A stretch of DNA of 64,000 bases from Aquimarina spongiae (GTDB taxonomy: Bacteria; Bacteroidota; Bacteroidia; Flavobacteriales; Flavobacteriaceae), in assembly GCF_900141785.1 (NCBI RefSeq), contig NZ_FQYP01000010.1, positions 124,001-188,000 of the forward strand, given 5' to 3'. Shown here piece after piece: positions 42,004 to 50,305 of this stretch; position 1 is the first letter of the stretch, and each line of letters opens with the position of its first letter. The position numbers were made by a program, and so were the translations under genes. The notes beneath the pieces are model-generated. The model saw nothing but the letters and a program-made list of their open reading frames with translations, was not told the origin of the DNA and searched no databases.

Positions 42004-42894
42004 TTATTCTTTAACAATAGTAACCTCTCGTTGCGGGAACGGAATATTGATATTGTGTTCTCTAAATAAACGATCAATCTCAAAGCGTATTTCACTCTTA
42101 GGGATTACTCCCTGAAAACTATCATTGATCGTAAAAATGACTTTAAAATTTAGTGAGCTATCTGCAAAATCCGTAAACAACACCAAGGGTTCTGGTTGTT
42201 TCAACACATGAGGATTCGACAATGCCGCCTGGATCAATAATTCTTTAACTAATTGCGTATCACTTCCGTAGGCCACCCCAACGCTTACTGACTCTCGTGT
42301 CAACGCTCCATTTTGAGTCCAGTTGTACAATGAAGAGGTCATGTATTTATGATTAGGAATAATGAGCACCTTGTTATCTATGGTAACCGCTCTAGTTGTT
42401 CTGAGTTTGATCTCTACTACTCTACCTACTTTATCCTCCAGTTCTATGATATCCCCAACATGAACGGTTTTGTCAACAAAAATGAATATCCCGGAGAGAA
42501 TATCCTGAATAAAAGTTTGCAAAGCCAGACCCACTCCAACCAATAGTGCTGCCGAAGCTGCAAAAATGGCGGTGATATTAAAACCTATGGCGTCCAGTGT
42601 ACCAAAAATAACGACGATATAAATGAAATACTTTAAAAACGAAAAAACGGATTCAAATTTCAGCTTATCGTCACTATTCAATTTCCGTGTCAGGAATCTT
42701 TTAAATACCCTTAAAAAGAAGGAAGTAATCAACAATACAAAAATCACAAATAGCAGCAAACCTACCGTAAGCACCAAGGGATGATCATCGGGACCAAAAT
42801 GAAATATTTCGTAGCCCAGAAATTCTTTTATCGCACCCCAAACATCTTCCTGGATTACTTCTTTTACCTGTTCTGTGATTTCTTCTTGTATCAT
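42004..42894 (-). CDS. Mechanosensitive channel, MscS family
   Basis: 296 residues. Three helices, the third with the pore-lining pattern AIFAASAALLVGVGLALQTFIQDILSG, then the beta domain (VHVGDIIELEDKVGRVVEIKLRTTRAVTIDNKVLIIPNH) and the cytoplasmic vestibule. The protein releases solutes when membrane tension rises after osmotic downshock. It is 4 bp from the stop of the ABC permease gene on the same strand, so they are likely co-transcribed. Confidence 0.93.
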   Translation of the reverse strand: MIQEEITEQVKEVIQEDVWGAIKEFLGYEIFHFGPDDHPLVLTVGLLLFVIFVLLITSFFLRVFKRFLTRKLNSDDKLKFESVFSFLKYFIYIVVIFGTLDAIGFNITAIFAASAALLVGVGLALQTFIQDILSGIFIFVDKTVHVGDIIELEDKVGRVVEIKLRTTRAVTIDNKVLIIPNHKYMTSSLYNWTQNGALTRESVSVGVAYGSDTQLVKELLIQAALSNPHVLKQPEPLVLFTDFADSSLNFKVIFTINDSFQGVIPKSEIRFEIDRLFREHNINIPFPQREVTIVKE

Positions 42895-42898
42895 TGCA

Positions 42899-44200
42899 CT
42901 AATACTTTAACCATTTGTACAACTCTTTATAACTAGGCTTCTTCCCATACATCAAGATACCTACGCGGTATATTTTTCCGGCCAGCCATACCATAAATAT
43001 AATACTTCCGAATAACAGAAGGATAGAAATCAATACTTCCCACCAATTTACTCCAAAAGGAATGCGCATTAGCATTACGATGGGAGAAGTTAATGGAATC
43101 ATGGAAAAGACAGTAGAGACCGTACCATGTGGATTTTCTACAACCGAAAAGAACCCTACATAAATCCCCAGCATCAATGGCAAAATAATAGGCAGCATGA
43201 ATTGTTGAGAATCTGTTTCGCTATCTACTGCAGCGCCAATAGCAGCATAGATAGAACTATATAAGAAATAGCCTCCTACAAAGTATACAAAAAAGGCCAT
43301 TACCAAAGTACCTAACGGGAGTTTCAATATATCCTGAAGTAACAATTGTATTTCTTCTTGATGATCTTCTTGTAGTGCTATAGAAGGATCTATACCTGTG
43401 GGAGTTTGTGCTTCTATTCCAAAAACCGAGGTAGCGATAAATAATAAAACGCTTCCTAAAAGCACCCATATTAAAAACTGAAGGATTCCTGCAAAAGATG
43501 TTCCCAGGATTTTACCCATCATTAATTGTAATGGTTTTACCGATGAAATAATAATCTCAATAATTCGATTTGCTTTCTCTTCGATTACCGATCGCATCAC
43601 CATGTTACCATAAATAATGATAAACATCATTAAAAAATACCCTGCAGCACCTCCAAAAAACATCTTCACATAATTTGTCATTTTTGATGTCTTTTCTCCA
43701 GAAAAATTTTCGATCAAAATATTAACCCTTGCTCTCGAATTTTCGATCACATTGAGATCCAACCCCTTTTCTTCAAAATTTTGGTTGGTAAGCTTTGAAG
43801 CGATAATATCTTCAATCCCATTGAGGATGGAAATATTTGGAGCATCATCCGCATAGAACTGAACAGAAGAAGCAAGCTCTTTGTTTGTTCCTTTCTTCGG
43901 AATATAAAGTAATCCATAAAGCTTTTTGATGACTACCGAATCTTTGGCGTCGTTCAAACTAAGATCACTATAGTTTATGTAGGTTACGTTATCCGAATTT
44001 TTAAAATCGGAAGTAAACATTCCCGTTTCATCAAAAAAGGCGATTTGTCGAACTTCTTCATTATTAAGCGTAGCTAACCATGTTATCAAAGCAATCATCC
44101 CCACAAAGATGAGAGGGCTTAAGAAAGTCATAACCACAAAAGTTCTGTTACGAACACGAGCAATAAATTCTCTTTGAATTATTAATTTGAGATTATTCAT
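42899..44200 (-). CDS. ABC-2 type permease, NatB-like
   Basis: 433 residues: one N-terminal helix, a large periplasmic domain (about 50-170), then five or six helices. The start (IIQREFIARVRNRTFVVMTFLSPL) and the ANRIIEIIISSVKPLQLMMGKILG motif are those of NatB/YhaP exporters. It overlaps the ATPase gene by 8 bp. The substrate is unknown (sodium for Bacillus NatAB; not shown here). Confidence 0.9.
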   Translation of the reverse strand: MNNLKLIIQREFIARVRNRTFVVMTFLSPLIFVGMIALITWLATLNNEEVRQIAFFDETGMFTSDFKNSDNVTYINYSDLSLNDAKDSVVIKKLYGLLYIPKKGTNKELASSVQFYADDAPNISILNGIEDIIASKLTNQNFEEKGLDLNVIENSRARVNILIENFSGEKTSKMTNYVKMFFGGAAGYFLMMFIIIYGNMVMRSVIEEKANRIIEIIISSVKPLQLMMGKILGTSFAGILQFLIWVLLGSVLLFIATSVFGIEAQTPTGIDPSIALQEDHQEEIQLLLQDILKLPLGTLVMAFFVYFVGGYFLYSSIYAAIGAAVDSETDSQQFMLPIILPLMLGIYVGFFSVVENPHGTVSTVFSMIPLTSPIVMLMRIPFGVNWWEVLISILLLFGSIIFMVWLAGKIYRVGILMYGKKPSYKELYKWLKY

Positions 44201-45122
44201 TTTCTGAGATGGTTTTAATAAAAATTTCGTTTACACTTGGGATCACTTCGTTAAACCGAAGAATTTGTGCTTTAGTGGACAGATATCCCAATAAATCATT
44301 TGAAGATGTGCTCTGATCCAAAGTGATTTTCAACTTTAGTTGTTCTTCTATGGTCTTAAAATCGGCTGGAACTACCTGGAATTTTTCTTTAAGTTCATCA
44401 TACAATCCATTTTCACTTTCTGCGAGTAACCCAACCTCAAAAGTATTGGATTTGTATTTTCTTTTGATATCCGAAACTTCGCCTTCCAAAATTTTCTTGG
44501 ACTTGTTGATCAATGCAATATGATCACATAGTTCTTCTACGCTTTCCATGCGGTGGGTAGAAAATATAACTGTAGCGCCTTCCTCTCGCAATTGTAGAAT
44601 TTCATCCTTAATTACATTGGCGTTGATAGGATCGAAGCCACTAAAGGGTTCATCAAAAATTAACAGCTTCGGTCGATGTAGTACTGTTACTATAAATTGT
44701 ACTTTTTGTGCCATTCCTTTGGAAAGCTCTTGTATCTTTTTGTCCCACCAGTGTGAAATTTCAAACTTATCAAACCAATATTTTAGTCGATCTTTTGCTT
44801 CTTTTTTGCTTAATCCTTTAAGTTGGGCCAGATACAAGGCTTGTTCTCCTACTTTCATCGATTTATACAAACCACGTTCTTCGGGAAGATATCCTATATC
44901 CTGAATATGTTCTTTTTTTAAAGGTTCGTTATCCAAAAACACCTTTCCTTCATCTGGAAGTGTAATCTGATTAATAATACGAATCAATGTAGTTTTACCA
45001 GCTCCATTGGGACCTAATAGCCCAAAAATACTCCCTTTTGGTACTGCTATAGAAACATTATCCAGTGCCGTAAAGCTACCGAATCGTTTGGATGCTCCTT
45101 GTACCTCTAAAAGATTAGTCAT
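44193..45122 (-). CDS. ABC transporter ATP-binding protein, NatA-like
   Basis: 309 residues. Walker A GPNGAGKTT, signature LSKGMAQK (variant), Walker B LLIFDEPFSGFDP, and switch His in IFSTHRM. The C-terminal 90 residues form the extension typical of NatA/YhaQ type ATPases. It is the first gene of a unit ATPase/permease/MscS. The dnaJ terminator at 45.2 kb separates it from dnaJ. Confidence 0.92.
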   Translation of the reverse strand: MTNLLEVQGASKRFGSFTALDNVSIAVPKGSIFGLLGPNGAGKTTLIRIINQITLPDEGKVFLDNEPLKKEHIQDIGYLPEERGLYKSMKVGEQALYLAQLKGLSKKEAKDRLKYWFDKFEISHWWDKKIQELSKGMAQKVQFIVTVLHRPKLLIFDEPFSGFDPINANVIKDEILQLREEGATVIFSTHRMESVEELCDHIALINKSKKILEGEVSDIKRKYKSNTFEVGLLAESENGLYDELKEKFQVVPADFKTIEEQLKLKITLDQSTSSNDLLGYLSTKAQILRFNEVIPSVNEIFIKTISENE

Positions 45123-45204
45123 AAAGTGTAAAAATATAATTGTGGTTGTTATCAGCTCCGCATGATACGAAAACTAAAAAACTTATGCTAATATATGCCT
45201 ATTA

Positions 45205-45242
45205 AAACAAAACCCACCCTAAATACAAGTATTAAGGATGGG
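45205..45242 (-). terminator. Rho-independent terminator of grpE-dnaJ
   Basis: On the minus strand: arms CCCATCCTTAATAC / GTATTTAGGGTGGG (one U-G pair, one mismatch), followed by TTTTGTTTTAAT. It lies about 130 bp after the dnaJ stop. Confidence 0.8.
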
Positions 45243-45370
45243 AAAAAAATTGCTATGAAAAAGAAAAATTATCACTAAATGCGCTAGTGATGTTTCAAAT
45301 ATACGAATTTTTCTTAATCAAAAGTTAATATCAAACAAATGATTCTTTCAACGATAATCAACTGATTTTG

Positions 45371-46483
45371 TTAAGAAAACATATCTTTCACTTTCTCGAA
45401 AAATGATTTCTCTCCACTATCAGGATTTGGCTTGAAGTGATCATCTTTGGCCATTCTTTCAAAAAACTCTCTTTGTTCTTTGTTTAGGGTTTTTGGAGTC
45501 CATACATTAACATGTACCAGCAAATCTCCTTTACCATATCCATTAAGGCTCGGGATCCCCTTACCTCTTAGTCTCAAGATTTTTCCACTTTGCACTCCTT
45601 CTTCTATTTTGATACGCACCTTACCAGATACTGTGTCTATTTCTCTTGAAGTACCCAGTGCTGCTTCAGAAAAGCTTACATACAAATCATAGTGTAGATT
45701 GTTCCCTTCTCTTTGCAATTCTGGATGATCTTGCTCCTCGATAGCTACCAAAAGATCTCCTGCAATACCGTTACCAGGTGCTTCGTTTCCTTTTCCTGCA
45801 ACTTTCAACTGCATTCCATCTTCAACTCCTGGTGGTATTTTAATACTTACGGTTTCTTCTGTAACTTTTAATCCTTGAGCATCTGCATCTACTGGTTTAT
45901 GATCAATGATTTGCCCGGCACCTCCACATGTAGAACATGCGGTAGCAGTTTGCATTCTACCCAAAATGGTGTTGGTAATACGTGTTACCTGTCCAGTACC
46001 ATTACAGGTCCCACAAGTCTTGTAGGTAGTTCCTGGCGCCTGAATTTTACGTTTTACCTTTATCTTTTTCTCAACTCCATTAGCAATCTCTTCCAGTGTA
46101 AGCCTTACTCGGATTCGAAGATTGCTTCCTTTTACTCGACGTTGTCTTCCGCCGCCGCCAAAGCCACCGAAACCGCCAAAGCCACCTCCAAAAATATCTC
46201 CGAACTGGCTAAAGATGTCATCCATGTTCATTCCGCCTCCGCCTCCGAAGCCACCGCCACCTTCAAAAGCCTGATGCCCAAATTGGTCATATCTGGCTCT
46301 TTTATCAGCATCACTTAAAATTTCATAGGCTTCTGCAGCTTTCTTGAATTTCTCCTCGGCTGTTTTATCACCAGGGTTTTTATCGGGATGAAACTCAATA
46401 GCTTTTTTGCGATATGCCTTTTTTATTTCGGCATCGCTAGCATTTTTGCTAACACCTAGTATGTCATAAAAATCTTCCTTCAT
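45371..46483 (-). CDS. dnaJ: Chaperone DnaJ with half the usual zinc-finger repeats
   Basis: 370 residues. J domain with H32-P33-D34, Gly/Phe-rich region (about 72-112), a cysteine-rich region with only two CxxCxGxG units (C157/C160 and C183/C186; the usual number is four), and the C-terminal substrate domain. By spacing the pair left corresponds to repeats 2 and 3, that is zinc centre II, while centre I is lost. DnaJ stimulates the ATPase of DnaK. It follows grpE by 7 bp and shares its promoter. Confidence 0.96.
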   Translation of the reverse strand: MKEDFYDILGVSKNASDAEIKKAYRKKAIEFHPDKNPGDKTAEEKFKKAAEAYEILSDADKRARYDQFGHQAFEGGGGFGGGGGMNMDDIFSQFGDIFGGGFGGFGGFGGGGRQRRVKGSNLRIRVRLTLEEIANGVEKKIKVKRKIQAPGTTYKTCGTCNGTGQVTRITNTILGRMQTATACSTCGGAGQIIDHKPVDADAQGLKVTEETVSIKIPPGVEDGMQLKVAGKGNEAPGNGIAGDLLVAIEEQDHPELQREGNNLHYDLYVSFSEAALGTSREIDTVSGKVRIKIEEGVQSGKILRLRGKGIPSLNGYGKGDLLVHVNVWTPKTLNKEQREFFERMAKDDHFKPNPDSGEKSFFEKVKDMFS

Positions 46484-46490
46484 ACCTTAA

Positions 46491-47036
46491 TTATTGTCCG
46501 GTTACTACTTTTGGGAAACGAATTACTTTCTCTCCCAGTTTATAACCCTTTTCGATCACATCTACAATCTTACCTTTCAAATCTTCACTCGGAGCAGGAA
46601 TCTGAGTAATTGCTTCGTGGTCATCTGCATTAAAAGCATCTCCCGCATTTACTTCAATCTGTTCAAGACCTTTTCCTTTTAGAGTTTCCTTAAGTTTGTT
46701 ATGGATTAACTCCACTCCTTTGATCAACTCCTTATCTTCTGATTTTTCAATTTCCTTTAAAGCTCTGTCAAAATCATCCAAAACAGGTAACATAGAAACC
46801 ATTACATCCTGACTTGCTGTCTTAAAAAGTTCTAATCGTTCTTTTGACGTACGTTTCTTATAATTTTCAAACTCTGCAAAAAGTCTTAAAAACTTATCTT
46901 TTTCTTTATCTAGTTCTTCCTGCAATTTCACCTCAACATCTACCTCTTCAGTGGTTTGCTCTTCTGTATCTTGCGTATCAAGTATCTCTTCTACCTGATC
47001 TTTTACCTCTTCTGTATTTTTATTTTTATCACTCAT
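46491..47036 (-). CDS. grpE: Nucleotide exchange factor GrpE
   Basis: 181 residues: an acidic disordered start, a long coiled coil (KLQEELDKEKDKFLRLFAEFENYKKRT cut by pattern at about 35-65), and the C-terminal beta domain (LIHNKLKETLKGKGLEQIEV, then GYKLGEKVIRFPKVVT). It frees ADP from DnaK. First gene of grpE-dnaJ. A -7 box TACTTTTG and a repeated TGACATTA lie upstream. Confidence 0.96.
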   Translation of the reverse strand: MSDKNKNTEEVKDQVEEILDTQDTEEQTTEEVDVEVKLQEELDKEKDKFLRLFAEFENYKKRTSKERLELFKTASQDVMVSMLPVLDDFDRALKEIEKSEDKELIKGVELIHNKLKETLKGKGLEQIEVNAGDAFNADDHEAITQIPAPSEDLKGKIVDVIEKGYKLGEKVIRFPKVVTGQ

Positions 47037-47076
47037 TGTAACAAGTACCTAATTATAAGTTTTCAATTTGAAGTAG

Positions 47077-47115
47077 CAAAAGTACTGCCATTTTTGAATT
47101 AATGTCATAATGTCA
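47077..47115 (-). promoter_or_regulatory. grpE-dnaJ promoter region
   Basis: TACTTTTG (47084-47077) on the minus strand is an exact TAnnTTTG, 40 bp before the ATG. Around the -33 position TGACATTA occurs twice in tandem (about 47115-47100); it could serve as an alternative -35 element or a binding site. Confidence 0.5.
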
Positions 47116-47163
47116 CAGGAATATTTTAGTATATATTTAAGAAGTATATGTTAAGAAAAAAAA

Positions 47164-47171
47164 TAATTTTG
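47164..47171 (+). promoter_or_regulatory. -7 box before the YceI lipoprotein gene
   Basis: TAATTTTG, an exact TAnnTTTG match 29 bp before the ATG. Confidence 0.5.
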
Positions 47172-47200
47172 AAAACGTTTTAACTATTTAAGAATTATCT

Positions 47201-47875
47201 ATGAAAACTAAACTAATTAACTTATTAGCAGTACTGGCGATTATATTTTCGGCTTCTTCTTGCAAAGGAGAAAAGCAAAACGAAACTGAGACTTCTGATG
47301 CTGAAGAGGTAAGAGAAGCACCTGCAACGGCATTAACCTATTCAGTAAACACAGTGTCGAGTGTAATAGAATGGACTGGAAAAAAACCTGCCGGATTACA
47401 TACTGGAACCATCAAATTATCGGGTGGAGAAGTAACTACTGAAACTGGAAAAATACAAAGTGGATCTTTTGTAATCGATATGAACACAATTACAGTTACA
47501 GACCTTGAAGGTGATGAAAAAGCTGGGTTAGAAGGACATTTAAAAGGAGAAGGTGAAGGAAAAGAAGATCACTTTTTTAATGTAGCTCAATTCCCAAAAG
47601 CTACTTTTGAAGTTACTGGAGTTACGGAAGAAGCAGGAAAAACAATGCTTTCTGGTAACTTAACCATCAAAGGAATCAGCAAAAACATTTCGGTTCCTGT
47701 ATCAAGTAAAGTAGATCCAAACGGAGTATCAATGACTAGTGAGGTTTTTACTATTAATCGTACGGATTGGGGAGTTAATTACGGTTCGAAATCTATTTTT
47801 GAAAATTTAGGTGACAAATTTATCAATGATGATATCGAGCTTAAAATTAGCATTCAGGCCAACCCTACTTCGTAA
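47201..47875 (+). CDS. YceI-family lipoprotein
   Basis: 224 residues. Lipoprotein signal with lipobox ASSC at residues 18-21, acidic linker, then the YceI domain from SVNTVSSVIEWTGKKPAGLHTGTI on, with the conserved GDEKAGLEGHLKGEG, HFFNVAQFPKATFEVT and NRTDWGVNYGSKS blocks. YceI proteins have a lipocalin-like fold that binds isoprenoid lipids such as polyprenyl chains in the periplasm. Single gene with own promoter and terminator. Confidence 0.93.
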   Translation: MKTKLINLLAVLAIIFSASSCKGEKQNETETSDAEEVREAPATALTYSVNTVSSVIEWTGKKPAGLHTGTIKLSGGEVTTETGKIQSGSFVIDMNTITVTDLEGDEKAGLEGHLKGEGEGKEDHFFNVAQFPKATFEVTGVTEEAGKTMLSGNLTIKGISKNISVPVSSKVDPNGVSMTSEVFTINRTDWGVNYGSKSIFENLGDKFINDDIELKISIQANPTS

Positions 47876-47904
47876 AGAATAAGGTATACAAGAAATAATA
47901 TAAG

Positions 47905-47929
47905 GCCGATGTTTAACATCGGCTTTTTT
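47905..47929 (+). terminator. Rho-independent terminator of the YceI gene
   Basis: Stem GCCGATGT / ACATCGGC, 3-nt loop, T run at 47924-47929. It lies next to the stop of the converging epimerase gene. Confidence 0.9.
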
Positions 47930-47931
47930 AT

Positions 47932-48837
47932 TTATGGAATTAACGCATTAACCGCAGAAGTGATATTATCGTATTCGAACTCAAACCCCGTTTTTGCAAT
48001 TTTGTCACTACAAACTCTCTGACTCGAAAAAAGAAGTACGTGCATTTCTCCCAACACCAGTTTCATAGTAAGCCTGGGAACGCCTGGCAATACAATATTT
48101 TTATTTAACTTATTGGCAACAGTATCTGTCAATTTCTTATTAGAGACAGGATTCGGTGCTACCGCATTATATACTCCAGTCAGTTCTTCTTTCAAAACAT
48201 GCACAAACATATTGGCCAGGTCTGATACATGGATCCAGCTTTGCCATTGTTTACCACTACCAAATACGGCCCCTACCCCATATTGAATAGGTTTCTTGAT
48301 TTTTGGAAAAGCCCCGCCTTTATCAGACAGTACCAAACCAATTCTCAACAAACTCACTTCTATACCCAAATCCTTAAACTGGAGTACAGCATCTTCCCAT
48401 TTCTTAACTACCTCCCCTAGAAATCCAGTATCCTCTTCAGGAGAATTTTCCATATAATAATTTTGAAATGAATCGGGATAGATTCCAATAGCACTGGCAG
48501 AAATAATATGCCGAACGGTATGCGAAATATTTTTCAAGGAAGTTATCAATAGGTCCGCCGATTTGGTTCTACTATCTAAGATTTCTTGCTTGTAAGAAGA
48601 AGTCCAGCGTTTGGCAACTGTTGCTCCCACCAAATTAATGATCACCTCAACATCTTTGAAACAGTTAGTATCTATTTCATTTTGTTCCAAATTCCAGTAA
48701 AAACCCTGATAAGATTCATTTTTACTAATCTTACTTTTGTTCGTAGTAAGGTAATTCACATCAATCTTTGATTGATGACATAGCTTTACGATCTCTTGGC
48801 CGATCAAACCTGTAGCTCCTGTAATTAGAACCCTCAT
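47932..48837 (-). CDS. TIGR01777-type NAD(P)-dependent epimerase
   Basis: 301 residues, an extended SDR. Nucleotide site ITGATGLIGQEIV at the N-terminus, NLVGATVAKRWT as family marker, the ASAIGIYPDS segment with the active-site Tyr, and a C-terminal DUF1731-like end (PGVPRLTMKLVLGEMHVLLFSSQRV). The family (YfcH/SDR39U1) is widespread, but the substrate is unknown. Single gene on the minus strand. Confidence 0.9.
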   Translation of the reverse strand: MRVLITGATGLIGQEIVKLCHQSKIDVNYLTTNKSKISKNESYQGFYWNLEQNEIDTNCFKDVEVIINLVGATVAKRWTSSYKQEILDSRTKSADLLITSLKNISHTVRHIISASAIGIYPDSFQNYYMENSPEEDTGFLGEVVKKWEDAVLQFKDLGIEVSLLRIGLVLSDKGGAFPKIKKPIQYGVGAVFGSGKQWQSWIHVSDLANMFVHVLKEELTGVYNAVAPNPVSNKKLTDTVANKLNKNIVLPGVPRLTMKLVLGEMHVLLFSSQRVCSDKIAKTGFEFEYDNITSAVNALIP

Positions 48838-48936
48838 GGTGATACATTTTGCTGCAAAATACTATCGTCAGGGTATAAAACCTATATCTTTATTATAGGT
48901 TTAACAATCGTTCAGAAGGGAAAACAGAACTGGACA

Positions 48937-49623
48937 TCAAAGTTTGCTTGCTCTCAACATTTCCCTTTTACCGGGTGGTCCGGGAAGGCGTTCTACAGTA
49001 AAACCAACCTCCTGCATTGCTCTTCTTACACTTCCCTTTGCAGCATAAGTCACCAAAACACCATTATCTTTTAAGGCCCTAAACATTTTCGTAAAAATTG
49101 AAACTGTCCATAGCTCAGGTTGCACCCTGGCACCAAAAGCATCAAAATAAATCAGATCAAAGCAGTTTTCATCTTTTATTTCAGAGAAAAACTGTTTGCG
49201 TTTGGTACACTTAAAATCATTAGAGATTTCGGTTTCAGTTTCCCAAGGTGACGTATGCAATTCATCAAAAGTAGCTTTTTGATCAGTAACCTGAAGGGCT
49301 TCTACATAGTTCATCACATTGGCTTCTTCAATAGTAACCGGGTAGGCCTCTACCCCGACATAATTCACTTTCTGTTTATTTTTTAAGGACTCCAAAAATG
49401 TGATAAATGCGTTTAAGCCCGTTCCAAATCCTATTTCCAAAATATGCAACTCCTCAAAAGCGTGTAATTGAAGAATGTGATGAAAACCCTGTTTTATAAA
49501 CACGTGCTGCGCTTCATTAATCGCACCATGTTTAGAGTGATACTGTTCATTCCACCCTGGGAGATGAATAGTTTTGGACCCATCGCCGGTGGTAATAATT
49601 TCTCGCTTTTGCTCTTGTTGCAT
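48937..49623 (-). CDS. mnmD: tRNA U34 5-methylaminomethyl-2-thiouridine methyltransferase MnmD
   Basis: 228 residues. SAM site LEIGFGTGLNAF, acidic catalytic-type loop YFDAFGARVQPELW, then the end VRRAMQEVGFTVERLPGPPGKREML typical of MnmC domain 1. In E. coli MnmC joins this methyltransferase to an FAD oxidase; here the methyltransferase stands alone (the separate MnmD form). It completes mnm5s2U at the wobble base of tRNA. It overlaps the DUF4920 gene by one base. Confidence 0.93.
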   Translation of the reverse strand: MQQEQKREIITTGDGSKTIHLPGWNEQYHSKHGAINEAQHVFIKQGFHHILQLHAFEELHILEIGFGTGLNAFITFLESLKNKQKVNYVGVEAYPVTIEEANVMNYVEALQVTDQKATFDELHTSPWETETEISNDFKCTKRKQFFSEIKDENCFDLIYFDAFGARVQPELWTVSIFTKMFRALKDNGVLVTYAAKGSVRRAMQEVGFTVERLPGPPGKREMLRASKL

Positions 49624-50126
49624 TAGTTCTTAATTAAAACTCCATCTGCTACAAAAGAATAGGTCTTTTTTGGTTTGGTAATCGCAGCAATTTCCTCCTC
49701 ACTTTTTCCGGCATCGCTTGCATAATGACGTTGATCTTCTACAGACATTTCTGTCACGAATGCTTTGCCCTGAACAATTACAGTGTCATTTTCTATATCC
49801 TTAGGCACAAAAAAACCGTAATCCTTAAACTTTACCATAGTTTCCTCATCCTTATTGATCGCCAGTTTCATCCAACATCCTTTGGCTTTACAAACATTAT
49901 TTACTGTACTGGTAAAAGCGATGTCTAAGGTATCTCCCACATTCATTTCTTGATATTTTTCTGCTAAGGCTCCTTGATAAAAAATCTGATCTTTCACGAT
50001 CTTGCCACCATAAGATGAATAATTTTCTATAGTCGTTTCCTGAAAAGCAAAAGAGTCCTTTTGATTGTTTGTACAACTAATCATAATTAGTAGTGATACC
50101 GTTAAAAAAAGCTGGATTTTATTCAT
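49623..50126 (-). CDS. DUF4920 lipoprotein
   Basis: 167 residues from ATG 50126, chosen because it begins with a lipoprotein signal (MNKIQLFLTVSLLIMISC, cysteine at 18); a TAATTTTG -7 box at 50161-50154 also leaves no room for the longer start at 50147. The DUF4920 domain has TVNNVCKAKGCWMKLA with two conserved cysteines that may bind metal. Function unknown. It shares its transcript with mnmD. Confidence 0.85.
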   Translation of the reverse strand: MNKIQLFLTVSLLIMISCTNNQKDSFAFQETTIENYSSYGGKIVKDQIFYQGALAEKYQEMNVGDTLDIAFTSTVNNVCKAKGCWMKLAINKDEETMVKFKDYGFFVPKDIENDTVIVQGKAFVTEMSVEDQRHYASDAGKSEEEIAAITKPKKTYSFVADGVLIKN

Positions 50127-50153
50127 TATTTTATAATTATTTGTCATCAGTTA

Positions 50154-50161
50154 CAAAATTA
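50154..50161 (-). promoter_or_regulatory. -7 box before the DUF4920 gene
   Basis: TAATTTTG on the minus strand, 27 bp before the ATG at 50126. Confidence 0.5.
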
Positions 50162-50196
50162 CGCATTTTGAGAATTCTTATTTTAGGAGAAAAGGG

Positions 50197-50204
50197 TATT
50201 TTTG
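50197..50204 (+). promoter_or_regulatory. Possible -7 box of ilvE
   Basis: TATTTTTG on the plus strand. It would give a leader of about 95 nt before the ATG at 50306. No TTG at the right distance, so this is weak. Confidence 0.35.
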
Positions 50205-50305
50205 CGTACTTTATAGGTTCATGTTAGTTATTATCTAAATATTAGACTGAATATAAGATATTTCGAGCTTGAATATATTGGTTTGATCACTAAAAAACGA
50301 ATAGA

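Noticed and set aside
46080..46280. Short repeats in the dnaJ region as CRISPR or tandem repeat
   Set aside because: They code for the Gly/Phe-rich linker of DnaJ and have no spacer structure.
45875..46318. 147-residue frame opposite dnaJ
   Set aside because: Ser/Ala/Thr-rich translation of the complement of the Gly-rich DnaJ region; no independent signal.
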